A DNA stretch of 64,000 nucleotides from DAIPKP01 sp964545875 (GCA_964545875.1 CAZJHH010000001.1:310001-374000), one strand, 5' to 3'. Positions 9,429 to 18,173 are shown, counted from the first letter of the stretch. Made by a program: numbers and translations. Notes: a model not told the origin generated them from the letters alone.

Positions 9429-9457
9429 TTGTCATTTCAGAAGCTCCATGCTAAGTT
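9429..9457 (+). promoter_or_regulatory. Candidate promoter of the DMT transporter gene
   Basis: TTGTCA (9429-9434), 17-bp spacer, TAAGTT (9452-9457), about 58 bp before the GTG start at 9516. Confidence 0.45.
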
Positions 9458-9515
9458 CCCCTCGGTATCTGAGGAATTCTTTTAAGGACGAGGGAAAGAA
9501 GAGGATGGATTATTC

Positions 9516-10466
9516 GTGACGGACATACGGGAGAAGTCGTCGAAAGAAAAAAGGATGTTCGTGTCCGGAGAGCTCTTCGGAGCTTTGGCTATGCTCCTTG
9601 CGGCCTGTACCTGGGGAGCCATCGGCCCCGCCATGCGGGAGGCCCTCGCTTTGGGGGTAACCCCCGTGGAAGTCACCTTCATACGAGCGGCGGGCTCCGC
9701 CCTGGTGGTGGGGCTATGGTTGCTTTTCAAAAGCCCCACCAAAATTCTCTGCCCTCTGAGAGAAGTTCCTTTCCGGATGCTCAACGGTCTTTTCGGGGTG
9801 GTGGGCATCTTTCTTCTTACCAATATCGGCTTGGTGCGGATACCCGTAGGATTTGCCACGGTGCTCTTCTACACCGCACCCTTTTGGGTGCTGCTTCTGG
9901 AATTCTTCTTCTTTCACCAATCCCTTTCGCGAAGCCGAATTCTGGCTCTGGGGCTCGCCTTCGGGGGGGTCTGGGTGGCCCTCGGCCGTAACTGGGGAGG
10001 CTCGGGGGATCTCCTGGGGGTTGGGGTGATGCTCCTCTCGGGGTTCTCCTATGCGGGATATCTTCTCATCGGCCGGTATGGCCCGGGGGGGAGGGATCCC
10101 CTGGGAACCTATTTCCACACCTATCTCTGGGGAGCTCTCTTCGTATGGATTATCTCCGGTTTTATCGGTTCTCTGGGGCCTTTTCCGCCGTTTTCCTGGC
10201 GTCTGCTGGGGGTACTCTCCTATCTTGTGCTGGTAAATACGGTGCTGGCTTATGCCCTGGTGCAGTTCAGCCTGGGGTATCTCACGGGAGGGGTGGCTTC
10301 CATTCTCTCCATGTCCGAAATCGCCTTCGCCATCTTCTGGGGAATGATCCTGCTCGACCAGGTGCCTTCGCTCGCTACGGTGGGAGGAGGCGTCATGATC
10401 GTAGGGGGCATTTTGATCATTCTTCTGGAACAATCTCGCCGTAAGAAAGGATGTGTACCTTCGTGA
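9516..10466 (+). CDS. EamA/DMT-superfamily membrane transporter
   Basis: 316 residues with about ten hydrophobic helices in two repeats, each beginning with an EamA-type signature (GALAMLLAACTWGAIGPAMRE near residue 21 and LLGVGVMLLSGFSYAGYLLI near 168). Such proteins export amino acids or other metabolites across the inner membrane. The end ILLEQSRRKK is a typical cytoplasmic basic tail. GTG 9516 has an AGAGGA site upstream; ATG at 9555 is an alternative start. It overlaps the start of the following lipoprotein gene, so the two form an operon. The substrate is unknown. Confidence 0.85.
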   Translation: MTDIREKSSKEKRMFVSGELFGALAMLLAACTWGAIGPAMREALALGVTPVEVTFIRAAGSALVVGLWLLFKSPTKILCPLREVPFRMLNGLFGVVGIFLLTNIGLVRIPVGFATVLFYTAPFWVLLLEFFFFHQSLSRSRILALGLAFGGVWVALGRNWGGSGDLLGVGVMLLSGFSYAGYLLIGRYGPGGRDPLGTYFHTYLWGALFVWIISGFIGSLGPFPPFSWRLLGVLSYLVLVNTVLAYALVQFSLGYLTGGVASILSMSEIAFAIFWGMILLDQVPSLATVGGGVMIVGGILIILLEQSRRKKGCVPS

Positions 10467-12547
10467 AGAAATATGCGGGATTTTTTTCCATCGCGGTGTT
10501 TCTCTTTCTGTTCACGGGATGTGGCAGCAACTCCGGCAGTCAGGTGAACTATGCCGCCGCCATTGACGAAGGACGGCGGGCGGTGCGGGAGATTATGGAA
10601 GAAACCGGAGCCGCATCGGTTTCGGTGGCCCTGGTGGACGGAGAGAGGGTGATCTGGTCCGAGGCCTTCGGCACTGCGGACCGGGAGGCAGGCCTGACTG
10701 CCACCACGGAGACCCTGTATGGTGCCTGTTCCATCAGCAAGATCCTCGCTACCCTGGCAGTGATGATGCTGGTGGATTCGGGGGAGATTTCCCTGGATGA
10801 ACCGGTGATCACCTATATCCCGGATTTTTTCATGCCTCTGGATGAGCGGTACCGGGATATTACCGTACGGATGCTGCTGAACCACTCCTCGGGAATTCCG
10901 GGATACGAGCCGGGTTCCGTCACCTCCGCACCCTTTCCCGGATATGCTGCCCGGATGATGGACGAGATGGTTTACCAGCGTCTTATCTACGAGCCCGGCA
11001 CCATCAGCGCCTATAACAATGACGGCTTTACCATGGTGGAAAACTTGATTAAAGCGGTGACCGGGGAGTTTTATCCGGATTTTGTCCGCCGGAGAATACT
11101 CGAACCTCTGGGCATGCGCTCCAGCCAGTTTCAGAACATTCCCCTTCCCGAAACCTCCTGGGCCAGGGCATACGATGGCGAGAAGCTGTTTCCGCCGTTT
11201 TGCCTCAACGTCTACGCCTCGGGAGGCTTTTATGCCACCCCGGAGGAGCTTTCCCGGGTGGCCCGAATGCTTATCAACCAGGGAGTTCTCGATACCCGCA
11301 GGATTCTTTCTCCCGAGTCCGTGGCTGCCATGGGGCAGGACCAGCGGCTTGGATCCTTCGATCCCGTACCGTGCGAGGAGAACCGCTACGGCCTGGGGTG
11401 GGATACCGTGACCCAGCCGGGGCTCGGAGCGGTGGGAATCAGGGCCTGGCAGAAAACAGGAGATCTTACCGGGGTTTATGGAACCAATATGGCGGTGCTG
11501 CCGGAGGAGAAGTTGGGGGTCGTGGTTTTCGGAGCCTCGGGATCCATGGCCACGCCCTTCTCCTCTTCCCATGCCGTGAAGATTTCGAACAGGATTTTGC
11601 TGCGGGCTCTGGTGGAGCGGGGGCGGCTTTCGGAGATGCCGGAACCTCTCTCGGCGGATTCTCTGCCCATCGAGGAGGTGCCGGAGGAGCAGAAGCGGAT
11701 GTATTCGGGAGTGTATGCCTCGTCTCTCGGGGTCTTCCGCCTGCGTTACGAGGCGGGAGATGCGGTGACCCTCGATTTGCTCGAGGGTACGGATTGGAAT
11801 CCTCTGTATGCGAATCTCAAGCTTCGCAGCGACGGCTGGTATGCCGGAGATGATGATCCCGTCACGGCGTTGCGGCTTCTTTCCCGGCAAGAACGTTTCT
11901 ACTGTGCCCTCCGCCAGAAGGGAACCTCGCCTCATTACAGCTACTCCCTCCTGGTGGGCCAGCGCCTGGAGGAGAACAGCCCTCCCCTATCCGCAGCCTG
12001 GGAGGCCCGACTCCGGGAAACCTGGCTGCCCGTCAATCAGGATCTTTCCATAGCCTTTCCCGGAAAAGACGATGCTCCCGGCTTTCGGTTCTGTACCGTT
12101 CCCGGTTTGGGGAGCTATCTTTGGGGAAACAATATCCTGGGGAATATGAATCCTCCCTCGGAGAATCGGCTGGACGGCAAATTTTTGATCGTTCCGGACA
12201 GCGTGCGGGGCATGGAGGATGCCGCCATGGAGTCCTGGAACGGTCAGGAGTGGCTGCGCCTGGGGAGCTATCTCTACCGCCCTCTTTCGGAGGTACCTCT
12301 TCTCGAGGAGGGAGAGTCCTCGGTTTCCATCGGAAGCGAGGGGTTCGGGGGATGGCTCCGGCTTCCCTCCTCGGGCACCCTTTCCATAGAAGGTTCCGTC
12401 TTCTGGTTCGTGTATGATTCCGGGGTGCAGGAAATCGATTCCGGAGAGGGAAGGGCTACCGTGGAATTCTCGGGCACGGAAGTGCACTACGTACTTCTCC
12501 GGGGCGAGCCGGAAACGGAAATCGCTCTCCGTCTTTCCACGCCCTAG
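10463..12547 (+). CDS. Lipoprotein serine hydrolase of the beta-lactamase/D-Ala-D-Ala carboxypeptidase (PF00144) family
   Basis: About 694 residues. The N-terminus is a lipoprotein signal with lipobox FTGC followed by GSNSGS, so the protein is probably anchored outside the cytoplasm. The class C-like serine-hydrolase domain (about residues 30-400) has the SxxK motif SISK, the tyrosine motif YNND and MLLNHSSGIPGY typical of PF00144 esterases/peptidases. The last about 280 residues are beta-rich and unrecognised. GTG 10463 gives the best signal peptide and follows AAAGGA; ATG 10451 has its ribosome site too close. It overlaps the DMT gene by 4 nt. Substrate unknown; peptides, esters or peptidoglycan fragments are possible. 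Confidence 0.78.
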   Translation: MKKYAGFFSIAVFLFLFTGCGSNSGSQVNYAAAIDEGRRAVREIMEETGAASVSVALVDGERVIWSEAFGTADREAGLTATTETLYGACSISKILATLAVMMLVDSGEISLDEPVITYIPDFFMPLDERYRDITVRMLLNHSSGIPGYEPGSVTSAPFPGYAARMMDEMVYQRLIYEPGTISAYNNDGFTMVENLIKAVTGEFYPDFVRRRILEPLGMRSSQFQNIPLPETSWARAYDGEKLFPPFCLNVYASGGFYATPEELSRVARMLINQGVLDTRRILSPESVAAMGQDQRLGSFDPVPCEENRYGLGWDTVTQPGLGAVGIRAWQKTGDLTGVYGTNMAVLPEEKLGVVVFGASGSMATPFSSSHAVKISNRILLRALVERGRLSEMPEPLSADSLPIEEVPEEQKRMYSGVYASSLGVFRLRYEAGDAVTLDLLEGTDWNPLYANLKLRSDGWYAGDDDPVTALRLLSRQERFYCALRQKGTSPHYSYSLLVGQRLEENSPPLSAAWEARLRETWLPVNQDLSIAFPGKDDAPGFRFCTVPGLGSYLWGNNILGNMNPPSENRLDGKFLIVPDSVRGMEDAAMESWNGQEWLRLGSYLYRPLSEVPLLEEGESSVSIGSEGFGGWLRLPSSGTLSIEGSVFWFVYDSGVQEIDSGEGRATVEFSGTEVHYVLLRGEPETEIALRLSTP

Positions 12548-12582
12548 AGGAGCGGTGGAATAGCCGGGCCGTAGCATCGCAA

Positions 12583-13206
12583 TCACATATCGTCCTCGAA
12601 GGGTTTGCGAAAGCGCTGCAGCCAAGCCCAGCATCTCTTGGCCGCCTCGGAGAGCCATTCTTTCCAGGGTTCCCCGGAAGAGGCCTTTTCGAAACTTTCC
12701 AGATCCCGGCGAAGCTCGAAAACCTCCGGAAGAAGCGGGAAGTTTTCCGCGACTTGCCGGATGCGGGGCCCTTCCAGAACCCCCTCCTTTCGAAGGATTT
12801 CTGCGGCTTTCTGAAGAAAATCCAGAAACTCCTCCTGGGAGAAGAACGCCGCAATTCGCGAGAAAAGATCCTCCAGCTCCTCCCGGCGCTTGGGGTCTTC
12901 GTAATGGGCAAGATAGTGCCGGAGGGCCTCCAGGGCGTCCCGACGATCCTGAAGGCCCCCCCGGTTTTCCGAAAGCAGAAACTCCTCCGCCATAATGCCT
13001 CCCATGGAAAGAAGAAAACGCCGAAGTCCCACGGGATCCGGCACCAACACGGTACAGCGTCCCAATTCGCCGGGGCGCCAGGTTTCCCCGGCGGGAGCCA
13101 GGGCACAGCGCTGTACCTCCATGCCAAGAAGCAGGGCCATGCCGAGATGTCCCGCCTCGTGGAGAGCGGTGCGTTTCATGTGCTTCCGAGAGAAGGATTT
13201 TGTCAT
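12583..13206 (-). CDS. Small stand-alone zinc metallopeptidase-like protein (HEAGH, FtsH/M41-like)
   Basis: 207 residues with TALHEAGHLGMALLLGMEV near residues 13-31, a HExxH zinc site in the context seen in M41 (FtsH) peptidases, and GGIMAEEFLL near 70, which recalls the GGRxAEE segment that supplies the third metal ligand in FtsH. The AAA ATPase and membrane parts of FtsH are absent. The rest is helical and charged. ATG 13206 has GAGGAG upstream and is preferred to the frame's longer N-terminus. It lies convergent to the lipoprotein gene with a 35-bp gap. A regulated or scaffold-dependent peptidase is inference. Confidence 0.6.
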   Translation of the reverse strand: MTKSFSRKHMKRTALHEAGHLGMALLLGMEVQRCALAPAGETWRPGELGRCTVLVPDPVGLRRFLLSMGGIMAEEFLLSENRGGLQDRRDALEALRHYLAHYEDPKRREELEDLFSRIAAFFSQEEFLDFLQKAAEILRKEGVLEGPRIRQVAENFPLLPEVFELRRDLESFEKASSGEPWKEWLSEAAKRCWAWLQRFRKPFEDDM

Positions 13207-13530
13207 GGATTCTCCTCGATGAATAGGATGCGTTTTTTCCCAGGTTGTTCCCATGATAATAACGATGGGAGAGAAGGCGTGCAAGGGTATGGATCAAGCC
13301 CATGGGGTTATACATATGTGTCAGAGATCATTTCCCCGGAATTTGAAAAAACGGGATATGGGGAGTACTCTGGGAAAAGGGAAAAATATATAAATATTGT
13401 AGATAGATATAATAATTTCACTTTCCCGAAGTTTTTTCAGAGCTATTGTGACGCTTCGGATTGCGGCGTCACGTGGTGGTTCGCGGAGGAATTTTTTCCT
13501 CTGCGCCGAACGAAGGAGGGCAGAAGAAAT
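13207..13530 (+). other. AT-rich intergenic region upstream of the orphan toroid gene
   Basis: The stretch is clearly richer in A+T than its surroundings, especially 13381-13425, which contains TATAAT at 13408-13413 without a convincing -35 box. It must carry the divergent promoters for the metallopeptidase gene and the gene at 13531. No small gene could be supported. Confidence 0.5.
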
Positions 13531-14442
13531 ATGGTTCGGGATACCGCATTGATTTTAAGAAAGGCTCATGACGAAGGCGAAGCTATAGATCTCAGGTACG
13601 CACAAATGATGCTGGCGAGTTCGAACCTCGTCTCCAGGCTTCTGACGGAGCCCAAACAGAAACCCCATACTTTCGTGGGGTTGAGGGCCCTCGAATGGAG
13701 ACTGCTCGAACTATCGGAAATTCCTTATACCCATACTTTGGAAAGGGTTCGGGAATGGATCGATCTTCTTGTGGAGAGAACGAGCTTGTCCGAAGGCTTT
13801 TCTCTTACGGGGCATAGAGACGGAGTGCTCTCATGCCATAATGCCATGATTGCGTATATCCTGATGAAAATGGAGCACCGGGATTTTGAGAGAATCCATT
13901 CGGGAATAGACTGGATAGTAACGTATCAGAGTGTGGAGAGAGGCGTGGATTGCACATGGACTGGAAAGGATCTTTTTACGCGATGGGGGGGATGCATGAA
14001 AAAAACTCCCTGTTTTTACGGAGTCGTGAAATCCATGAAGGCCCTGACGGAGTACGCGTTCCGATTCGGGAGCTTTCCGGGGCTTGAGGGCAAGCTTGCC
14101 CGGGGTCTGGAATATATTCTTCGGCACAGGGTGTTCAAAAAACTTTCAGTCCCTAAGCCCATAGAACCGTCCATAACGGAAAATTTTTATCCCTATCCCT
14201 ACAAGACGAATATTCTCGAAATCCTCGTCCTTCTGGGCAGAAACGGTTTGCTCCGGGATACGCGCTGTAACGAGGCGATCCGCATTTTGAAGAATAAGCG
14301 GAGATCTGATGGCTTATGGCAGGCGGATGCATCGTACATGAAAAGCGCCTGGGTCGATTTCGACATTCCCGGCAAACCCGGCGAGTGGATAACCTACGTC
14401 ATCGAAAAGCTTCTTTCCTCCGAAGAAATTGTCTTAGGGTAA
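13531..14442 (+). CDS. Uncharacterised protein, probably an alpha/alpha-toroid (prenyltransferase/cyclase-like repeats)
   Basis: I do not recognise a named family. The 303-residue protein is helical and has recurring segments of the kind found in terpenoid cyclase/prenyltransferase toroids: CHNAMIAYILMKMEHRDFER followed by a helix, FTRWGGCMKKTPCFYGVVKS, and the C-terminal RRSDGLWQADASY with PGEWITYVIEKLL, where DGxW and a W before the last helix are repeat hallmarks. ATG 13531 has GAAGGAGGG 11 nt upstream; the long in-frame extension upstream is the shadow of the minus-strand gene. Base composition is AT-richer than its neighbours, hinting at transfer. No signal peptide. Confidence 0.55.
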   Translation: MVRDTALILRKAHDEGEAIDLRYAQMMLASSNLVSRLLTEPKQKPHTFVGLRALEWRLLELSEIPYTHTLERVREWIDLLVERTSLSEGFSLTGHRDGVLSCHNAMIAYILMKMEHRDFERIHSGIDWIVTYQSVERGVDCTWTGKDLFTRWGGCMKKTPCFYGVVKSMKALTEYAFRFGSFPGLEGKLARGLEYILRHRVFKKLSVPKPIEPSITENFYPYPYKTNILEILVLLGRNGLLRDTRCNEAIRILKNKRRSDGLWQADASYMKSAWVDFDIPGKPGEWITYVIEKLLSSEEIVLG

Positions 14443-14741
14443 TCAAAAAAGAGCCCGGGAAAATCGGCACGATCTTTTCCAAAGGCTCAAGCCTGTTTTC
14501 CCCGGGGGCGTGCATATTCTTCCGGATCTGCTCTGGTGCAGGGTTTTGCGAAAAGCCTGGCAGCCCATGACTCGGGGCTTCGGTTTTTTAAAAAATCTTT
14601 TTTCTTCCGAAAAGAAAGCTCTTGAAAAGAAATCATATCTGATATAGTCTTTTCGAGAAGTTTGAAAACCTCCGAAAAAAGTCTTTCGGAGCCGAACAAT
14701 CCTGAAAATCCGCAATTTCCATGAGAGGGGAGGAAAAAAGC

Positions 14742-14762
14742 ATGAGACAACCTAAACGGTGA
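14742..14762 (+). other. Short upstream ORF ending at UGA, followed directly by a hairpin, before the selenium transporter gene
   Basis: ATG 14742 follows a strong ribosome site (GGGGAGG at 14727-14733) but the reading frame MRQPKR stops at UGA after six codons. A hairpin starts two bases after the UGA: 14767-14773 pairs with 14784-14790 (7 bp, one G-U), extended by two outer pairs across a mismatch. It may be a leader peptide. If the UGA were read as selenocysteine, the frame would run on to 15077 over the start of yedE. The rest of 14443-14823 shows no gene; a weak promoter-like TTGAAA / TATAGT pair lies at 14622-14648. Confidence 0.35.
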
Positions 14763-14823
14763 TGCCTGCAATCTTCGTGCACGGGTTGCATGCTTACCCT
14801 CTTTGGAAAGGTGGAAAAAAATA

Positions 14824-15927
14824 ATGCAGCGAATAAACAGACTGCTTACGGGCAGCTGGGGGCCTCTTCTTGCGGGAGGCATCATCGGCGCCCTGGCGGC
14901 TTTGCTGGTGAAGCTCGGAAATCCGGGCAATATGGGAATTTGCGTGGCCTGTTTTACCCGGGATATCGCGGGTGCCCTGGGGTTACACCGTGCGGGAGTG
15001 GTGCAGTATCTCCGGCCGGAGCTCGCGGGATTCATCCTGGGATCCTTCCTCTCGGCATTTCTTACGGGGGAATTTAAACCTCGGTCCGGTTCCTCTCCCC
15101 TGCTTCGTTTCTTCCTCGGTTTCTTCGCCATGGTGGGAGCCCTGGTCTTCCTTGGTTGCCCCTGGCGGGCCTATCTGCGCCTCAGCGGAGGCGACTGGAC
15201 TGCCCTGTACGGCATTGCCGGGCTCATCGTGGGCATTCTCATAGGCATCGCCTTTCTCTGGAAGGGTTTTTCTCTGGGCCGCAGCACTCCCAACAAAACC
15301 TGGGGAGGCTGCGTCTTTCCCCTCGTGGCAGTAACGTTGCTGGTTCTTCTTGTCATGGCTCCCCAGTTCGGCAAGGATGCCTCGGGTAATCCCACGGGGC
15401 CCATCTTTTTCTCCGCCAGCGGTCCCGGGGCCATGCACGCCTCCATTCTCGTCTCCCTCGGAGTAGGACTTCTCGTGGGATGGCTGGGCCAGAAAACCCG
15501 GTTCTGCACCGTGGGATCCCTTCGGGATCTCCTTATGCTTCGGGAGGGACACCTTTTCTGGGGAGTCCTCGCCTTCGTGGTGGCCGCTTTCGGAGTGAAC
15601 CTCGCTCTCGGGCAGTTCCATCCGGGTTTTGCAAACCAGCCCGTGGCTCATACCAACGAACTCTGGAACTTTCTGGGCATGGTGCTTTCGGGGCTTGCCT
15701 TCACCCTGGCGGGGGGATGCCCCGGCCGACAGTTTATCATGAGCGGGGAAGGGGACGGAGATTCCGCCATCTTCATCCTCGGCATGCTGGTGGGAGCAGG
15801 ATTTGCGCACAACTTCATGCTTGCAAGCTCCCCTGCGGGGCCCGGCCCCTTCGGTCCCCAGGCCACTCTGGTGGGATTGGTCTTCTGTCTCGCCGTGGGT
15901 TTTCTCATGCGGGAAAAACTTGATTAG
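14824..15927 (+). CDS. yedE: YedE-family (YeeE/YedE, DUF395) membrane transporter, putative selenium or sulfur-compound importer
   Basis: About 367 residues of hydrophobic helices. Two YeeE/YedE repeats carry the conserved cysteines and glycines in GNMGICVACFTRDIAGALGL (about residues 35-54), GALVFLGCPWRAYLRLSGGDW near 107, KTRFCTVGSLRDLLM near 225, and TLAGGCPGRQFIMSGEGDGD near 296. This arrangement, followed at once by a TusA-like gene, matches the putative selenium transporter type of the family. ATG 14824 is favoured over TTG 14803 because GGAAAGGTGG lies just before it. The operon closes at the terminator at 16244. Confidence 0.82.
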   Translation: MQRINRLLTGSWGPLLAGGIIGALAALLVKLGNPGNMGICVACFTRDIAGALGLHRAGVVQYLRPELAGFILGSFLSAFLTGEFKPRSGSSPLLRFFLGFFAMVGALVFLGCPWRAYLRLSGGDWTALYGIAGLIVGILIGIAFLWKGFSLGRSTPNKTWGGCVFPLVAVTLLVLLVMAPQFGKDASGNPTGPIFFSASGPGAMHASILVSLGVGLLVGWLGQKTRFCTVGSLRDLLMLREGHLFWGVLAFVVAAFGVNLALGQFHPGFANQPVAHTNELWNFLGMVLSGLAFTLAGGCPGRQFIMSGEGDGDSAIFILGMLVGAGFAHNFMLASSPAGPGPFGPQATLVGLVFCLAVGFLMREKLD

Positions 15928-15939
15928 GAGGGATTTTTC

Positions 15940-16164
15940 ATGAGCGAGCAAAAAATCGTGGATGCCCGGGGGCTTTCGTGCCCTCAGCCTGTGCTGGAAG
16001 CGAAAAAGGCCCTCGAAGCCGCCTCCGGAAATGAAACGATAAAGATTCTGGTGGATACCGTAACCTCTCGGGAGAACGTGCTCCGCTTCGGAACCTCCAA
16101 AGGCTGGAAGGGTTCTTGGGAAGAAGGAGAAGCCGGAGGATTCGCGGTACTCTTCAGCAAATAA
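15940..16164 (+). CDS. TusA/YedF-like sulfurtransferase carrier protein
   Basis: 74-residue single-domain protein with the signature DARGLSCPQPVLEAKKAL at residues 8-25; the Cys of CPxP carries persulfide or selenide. It ends in the usual strand GGFAVLFSK. It lies 12 bp after yedE with its own AGGAGG site, so it is cotranscribed. It probably hands sulfur or selenium brought in by YedE to cytoplasmic enzymes. The partner assignment (selenium versus sulfur) is inferred from gene order. Confidence 0.85.
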   Translation: MSEQKIVDARGLSCPQPVLEAKKALEAASGNETIKILVDTVTSRENVLRFGTSKGWKGSWEEGEAGGFAVLFSK

Positions 16165-16243
16165 AAAGGTTTGAACAACTTCGTTGGAATTGCTGCTATG
16201 TGAAAACCCCGTGCACGGTAATCCAGACAGCATACCGTTTCGA

Positions 16244-16289
16244 CCCCCCCGGAAAAATTCCTTGATTTTTCCGGGGGGTTTTCGTTTTT
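16244..16289 (+). terminator. Terminator of the yedE operon
   Basis: 13-bp perfect stem (16245-16257 with 16266-16278), 8-nt loop, then TTTTCGTTTTT. Confidence 0.9.
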
Positions 16290-16385
16290 CCCGGCGTATG
16301 TTTGAATGGGGGAATGAAAGCCCCATCACGGGAAGCTCTTCCCGTCAGGACGTAGAAAGTCAATACAAGGAGGCTGGGAGACAGG

Positions 16386-17570
16386 ATGAACAACTTTACC
16401 TACTGGAATCCTACAAAAATCGTTTTCGGCAAAGGCGCTTCGGCAGCCCTGGGAGAAGAACTCGCTTTTCGGGGAATTTCCCGGGTTCTTTTGGTGTACG
16501 GCAAAGGTTCCATCTTTCGCAACGGAGTCTACGAAAAAGTTACCGCTTCTCTCAAGGCGCATAACGTGACCTGGGAAGAACTCGGAGGCATTCAGGCCAA
16601 TCCCGTGCTGAAACCGGTGCGGGAAGGCATCCGTCTGATCCGGGAAAAAACCTTGGAGGCTCTGGTTCCCGTGGGAGGAGGAAGCGTTTACGATACTGCC
16701 AAGGCCATCGCTGCGGGAGTGGCCTACGCTCCGGGAGACGTCTGGGATCTCTTCGGGGACCGGGTGCCGATTCCCGAGGGAACCCCTCCGATCTTCGGAG
16801 TGCTCACCACCTCTGCCACGGGCACGGAAATGAACCGCAACGCGGTGATTACCAACGAAGAGGAAAAACTCAAGTGGGCCATTCATAACGACCGGGTCTA
16901 TCCGGTGCTCTCCATTCTGGACCCTTCTCTTCAAGAAAGCCTTCCTCCGGAGCAGACAGCCCGGGGGGTGGTGGATACCATCGCCCACACCCTGGAGGTT
17001 TATTTCGACGGCACCCGGGGGGTGGAACTTATGCAGGAGTACGGAGAATCCCTCGTTCAAAGCGCTCTCCGGAACGGAAAAATTCTCATGAAGGATCCCG
17101 AAAACTACGATGCCAGGGCGGAGCTTGCCTGGGCCTCCACCCTGGCCCTCAACGACAGCACCAAGGCGGGGAAGAGCAACGGGGATTGGTCGAGCCACGC
17201 ATTGGAACACTCCCTGAGTGCTCTCTACGACGTGGCCCACGGTACGGGGCTCGCCATCGTCATGCCCGCCTGGATGCAATACGTTTGTCCGGAGCATCCG
17301 GATCTCTTCGCCCGGTTCGCCGAAAAGGTCTTCGGCATTGCCGGAGGTACCGAGGAGGAGCGGGGCATGGCGGGAATCGAAGCCCTCAAAAAGGCCTTTC
17401 TCGAACTGGGAGAGCCCGTAACCCTTGGGGCCATCGGAGTGAAAGCCGTGGATATACCGAATATCGTGGCGAACTGCTTTGCCGGCCGGGAAGAGGATGC
17501 CACCTACGGCCGCCTCAAGCCTCTCTATCGGAAAGACGTTCAGGCGATTTTCGAACTGGCCCTGAAATAA
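16386..17570 (+). CDS. Iron-containing alcohol dehydrogenase (butanol dehydrogenase/YqhD type)
   Basis: 394-residue NAD(P)H- and Fe/Zn-dependent dehydrogenase reducing aldehydes to alcohols in fermentation. It shows the nucleotide-binding GGGSVYDTAKAIAAG (about residues 97-111), TSATGTEMNRNAVI near 140, and metal ligands in HALEHSLSALYDVAHGTGLAI near 265-285. Length and motif order match the BdhA/YqhD group. ATG 16386 follows AGGAGGCTGGGAGACAGG. It is monocistronic between two terminators. An aldehyde-detoxifying or ethanol/butanol-forming role is likely. Confidence 0.88.
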   Translation: MNNFTYWNPTKIVFGKGASAALGEELAFRGISRVLLVYGKGSIFRNGVYEKVTASLKAHNVTWEELGGIQANPVLKPVREGIRLIREKTLEALVPVGGGSVYDTAKAIAAGVAYAPGDVWDLFGDRVPIPEGTPPIFGVLTTSATGTEMNRNAVITNEEEKLKWAIHNDRVYPVLSILDPSLQESLPPEQTARGVVDTIAHTLEVYFDGTRGVELMQEYGESLVQSALRNGKILMKDPENYDARAELAWASTLALNDSTKAGKSNGDWSSHALEHSLSALYDVAHGTGLAIVMPAWMQYVCPEHPDLFARFAEKVFGIAGGTEEERGMAGIEALKKAFLELGEPVTLGAIGVKAVDIPNIVANCFAGREEDATYGRLKPLYRKDVQAIFELALK

Positions 17571-17601
17571 TCAGCGTCTTCTAACCGTTCTCCCTTCCGA
17601 C

Positions 17602-17650
17602 AGGCCCCTTCCTTTCCGAAACAGGACAGGGAGGGGCCTCTTGTGTTTTT
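17602..17650 (+). terminator. Terminator of the alcohol dehydrogenase gene
   Basis: GC-rich stem formed by 17602-17612 and 17629-17639 with one mismatch, followed by TTGTGTTTTT. Confidence 0.75.
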
Positions 17651-17676
17651 AGGGTGACGGAAAATTTTTGAGATTC

Positions 17677-17707
17677 TTGACCTTGACATGGTGTGAAGGT
17701 ATATGGT
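17677..17707 (+). promoter_or_regulatory. MerR-type promoter/operator of the Nif11 peptide array
   Basis: -35 TTGACC (17677-17682), a 19-bp spacer (17683-17701), -10 TATGGT (17702-17707). An 8-3-8 dyad, CCTTGACA / TGG / TGTGAAGG (17681-17699, 7 of 8 positions matched), overlaps the end of the -35 box and fills the spacer. An over-long 19-bp spacer with a central dyad is the hallmark of promoters untwisted by MerR-family activators. Near-identical copies lie at 31973-32003 and 33825-33855. Confidence 0.65.
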
Positions 17708-17796
17708 TATGATGCATCAAGAGGAGATAATGTCTTCAGGAGATTTTGTTAAAAACTAATCTCTTAAAAATTTTTTATGAAAGGTGATGAAAAGAT

Positions 17797-18102
17797 ATGT
17801 CCAGGGAATCCGCAGCGGCGTTTTTGGAGCGTTTGGAAGGCGATGAGGTTTTGATGGAGCGTCTTCGGGGATGCACCGTCCCCGAGGCGGAAAAGCTCGT
17901 AAAAGGAGAGCTGGGATACGATTTTACCAAAGAGGAGATGCAGCAGGCCATTTTTCAGAAAAATCCCGAAGTCACCGACGAGGAGCTGGAAGCGGTGGTG
18001 GGAGGTTTGTCGGATGACATGACGTACGGTATAGCCATTGGTGTTGGTATTGGGGGTGGAATGGGGCTTATCGCCCTGGCCATCGCTGCGGCGGGAGCTT
18101 GA
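17797..18102 (+). CDS. Nif11-like leader peptide precursor A (RiPP-type)
   Basis: 101 residues. Residues 1-70 form a Nif11-type leader: ESAAAFLERLEGDEVLMERL, then ELGYDFTKEEMQQAIF, then DEELEAVVGG, ending in the double glycine at 69-70 where such leaders are cleaved. The 31-residue core is Gly/Ile/Ala-rich with GxGxGGGxG and ends AIAAAGA. It has no Cys and one Thr and one Ser, so a lanthipeptide is unlikely; it looks able to span a membrane. First of five tandem copies behind the promoter at 17677. AAAGGTGATG precedes the ATG. Modification and export genes are not in the window. Confidence 0.85.
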   Translation: MSRESAAAFLERLEGDEVLMERLRGCTVPEAEKLVKGELGYDFTKEEMQQAIFQKNPEVTDEELEAVVGGLSDDMTYGIAIGVGIGGGMGLIALAIAAAGA

Positions 18103-18173
18103 GAGGAGAAAAAAACCTCGAATACGTGCAGACGTTTAGTGATCTTTTGTAAAAGGAAAGGTGATGAAAAGAT

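Noticed and set aside
12754..13530. Long N-terminal extension of the toroid-like gene
   Set aside because: It runs antisense through the HEAGH metallopeptidase gene and an AT-rich promoter region; ATG 13531 has a strong ribosome site.
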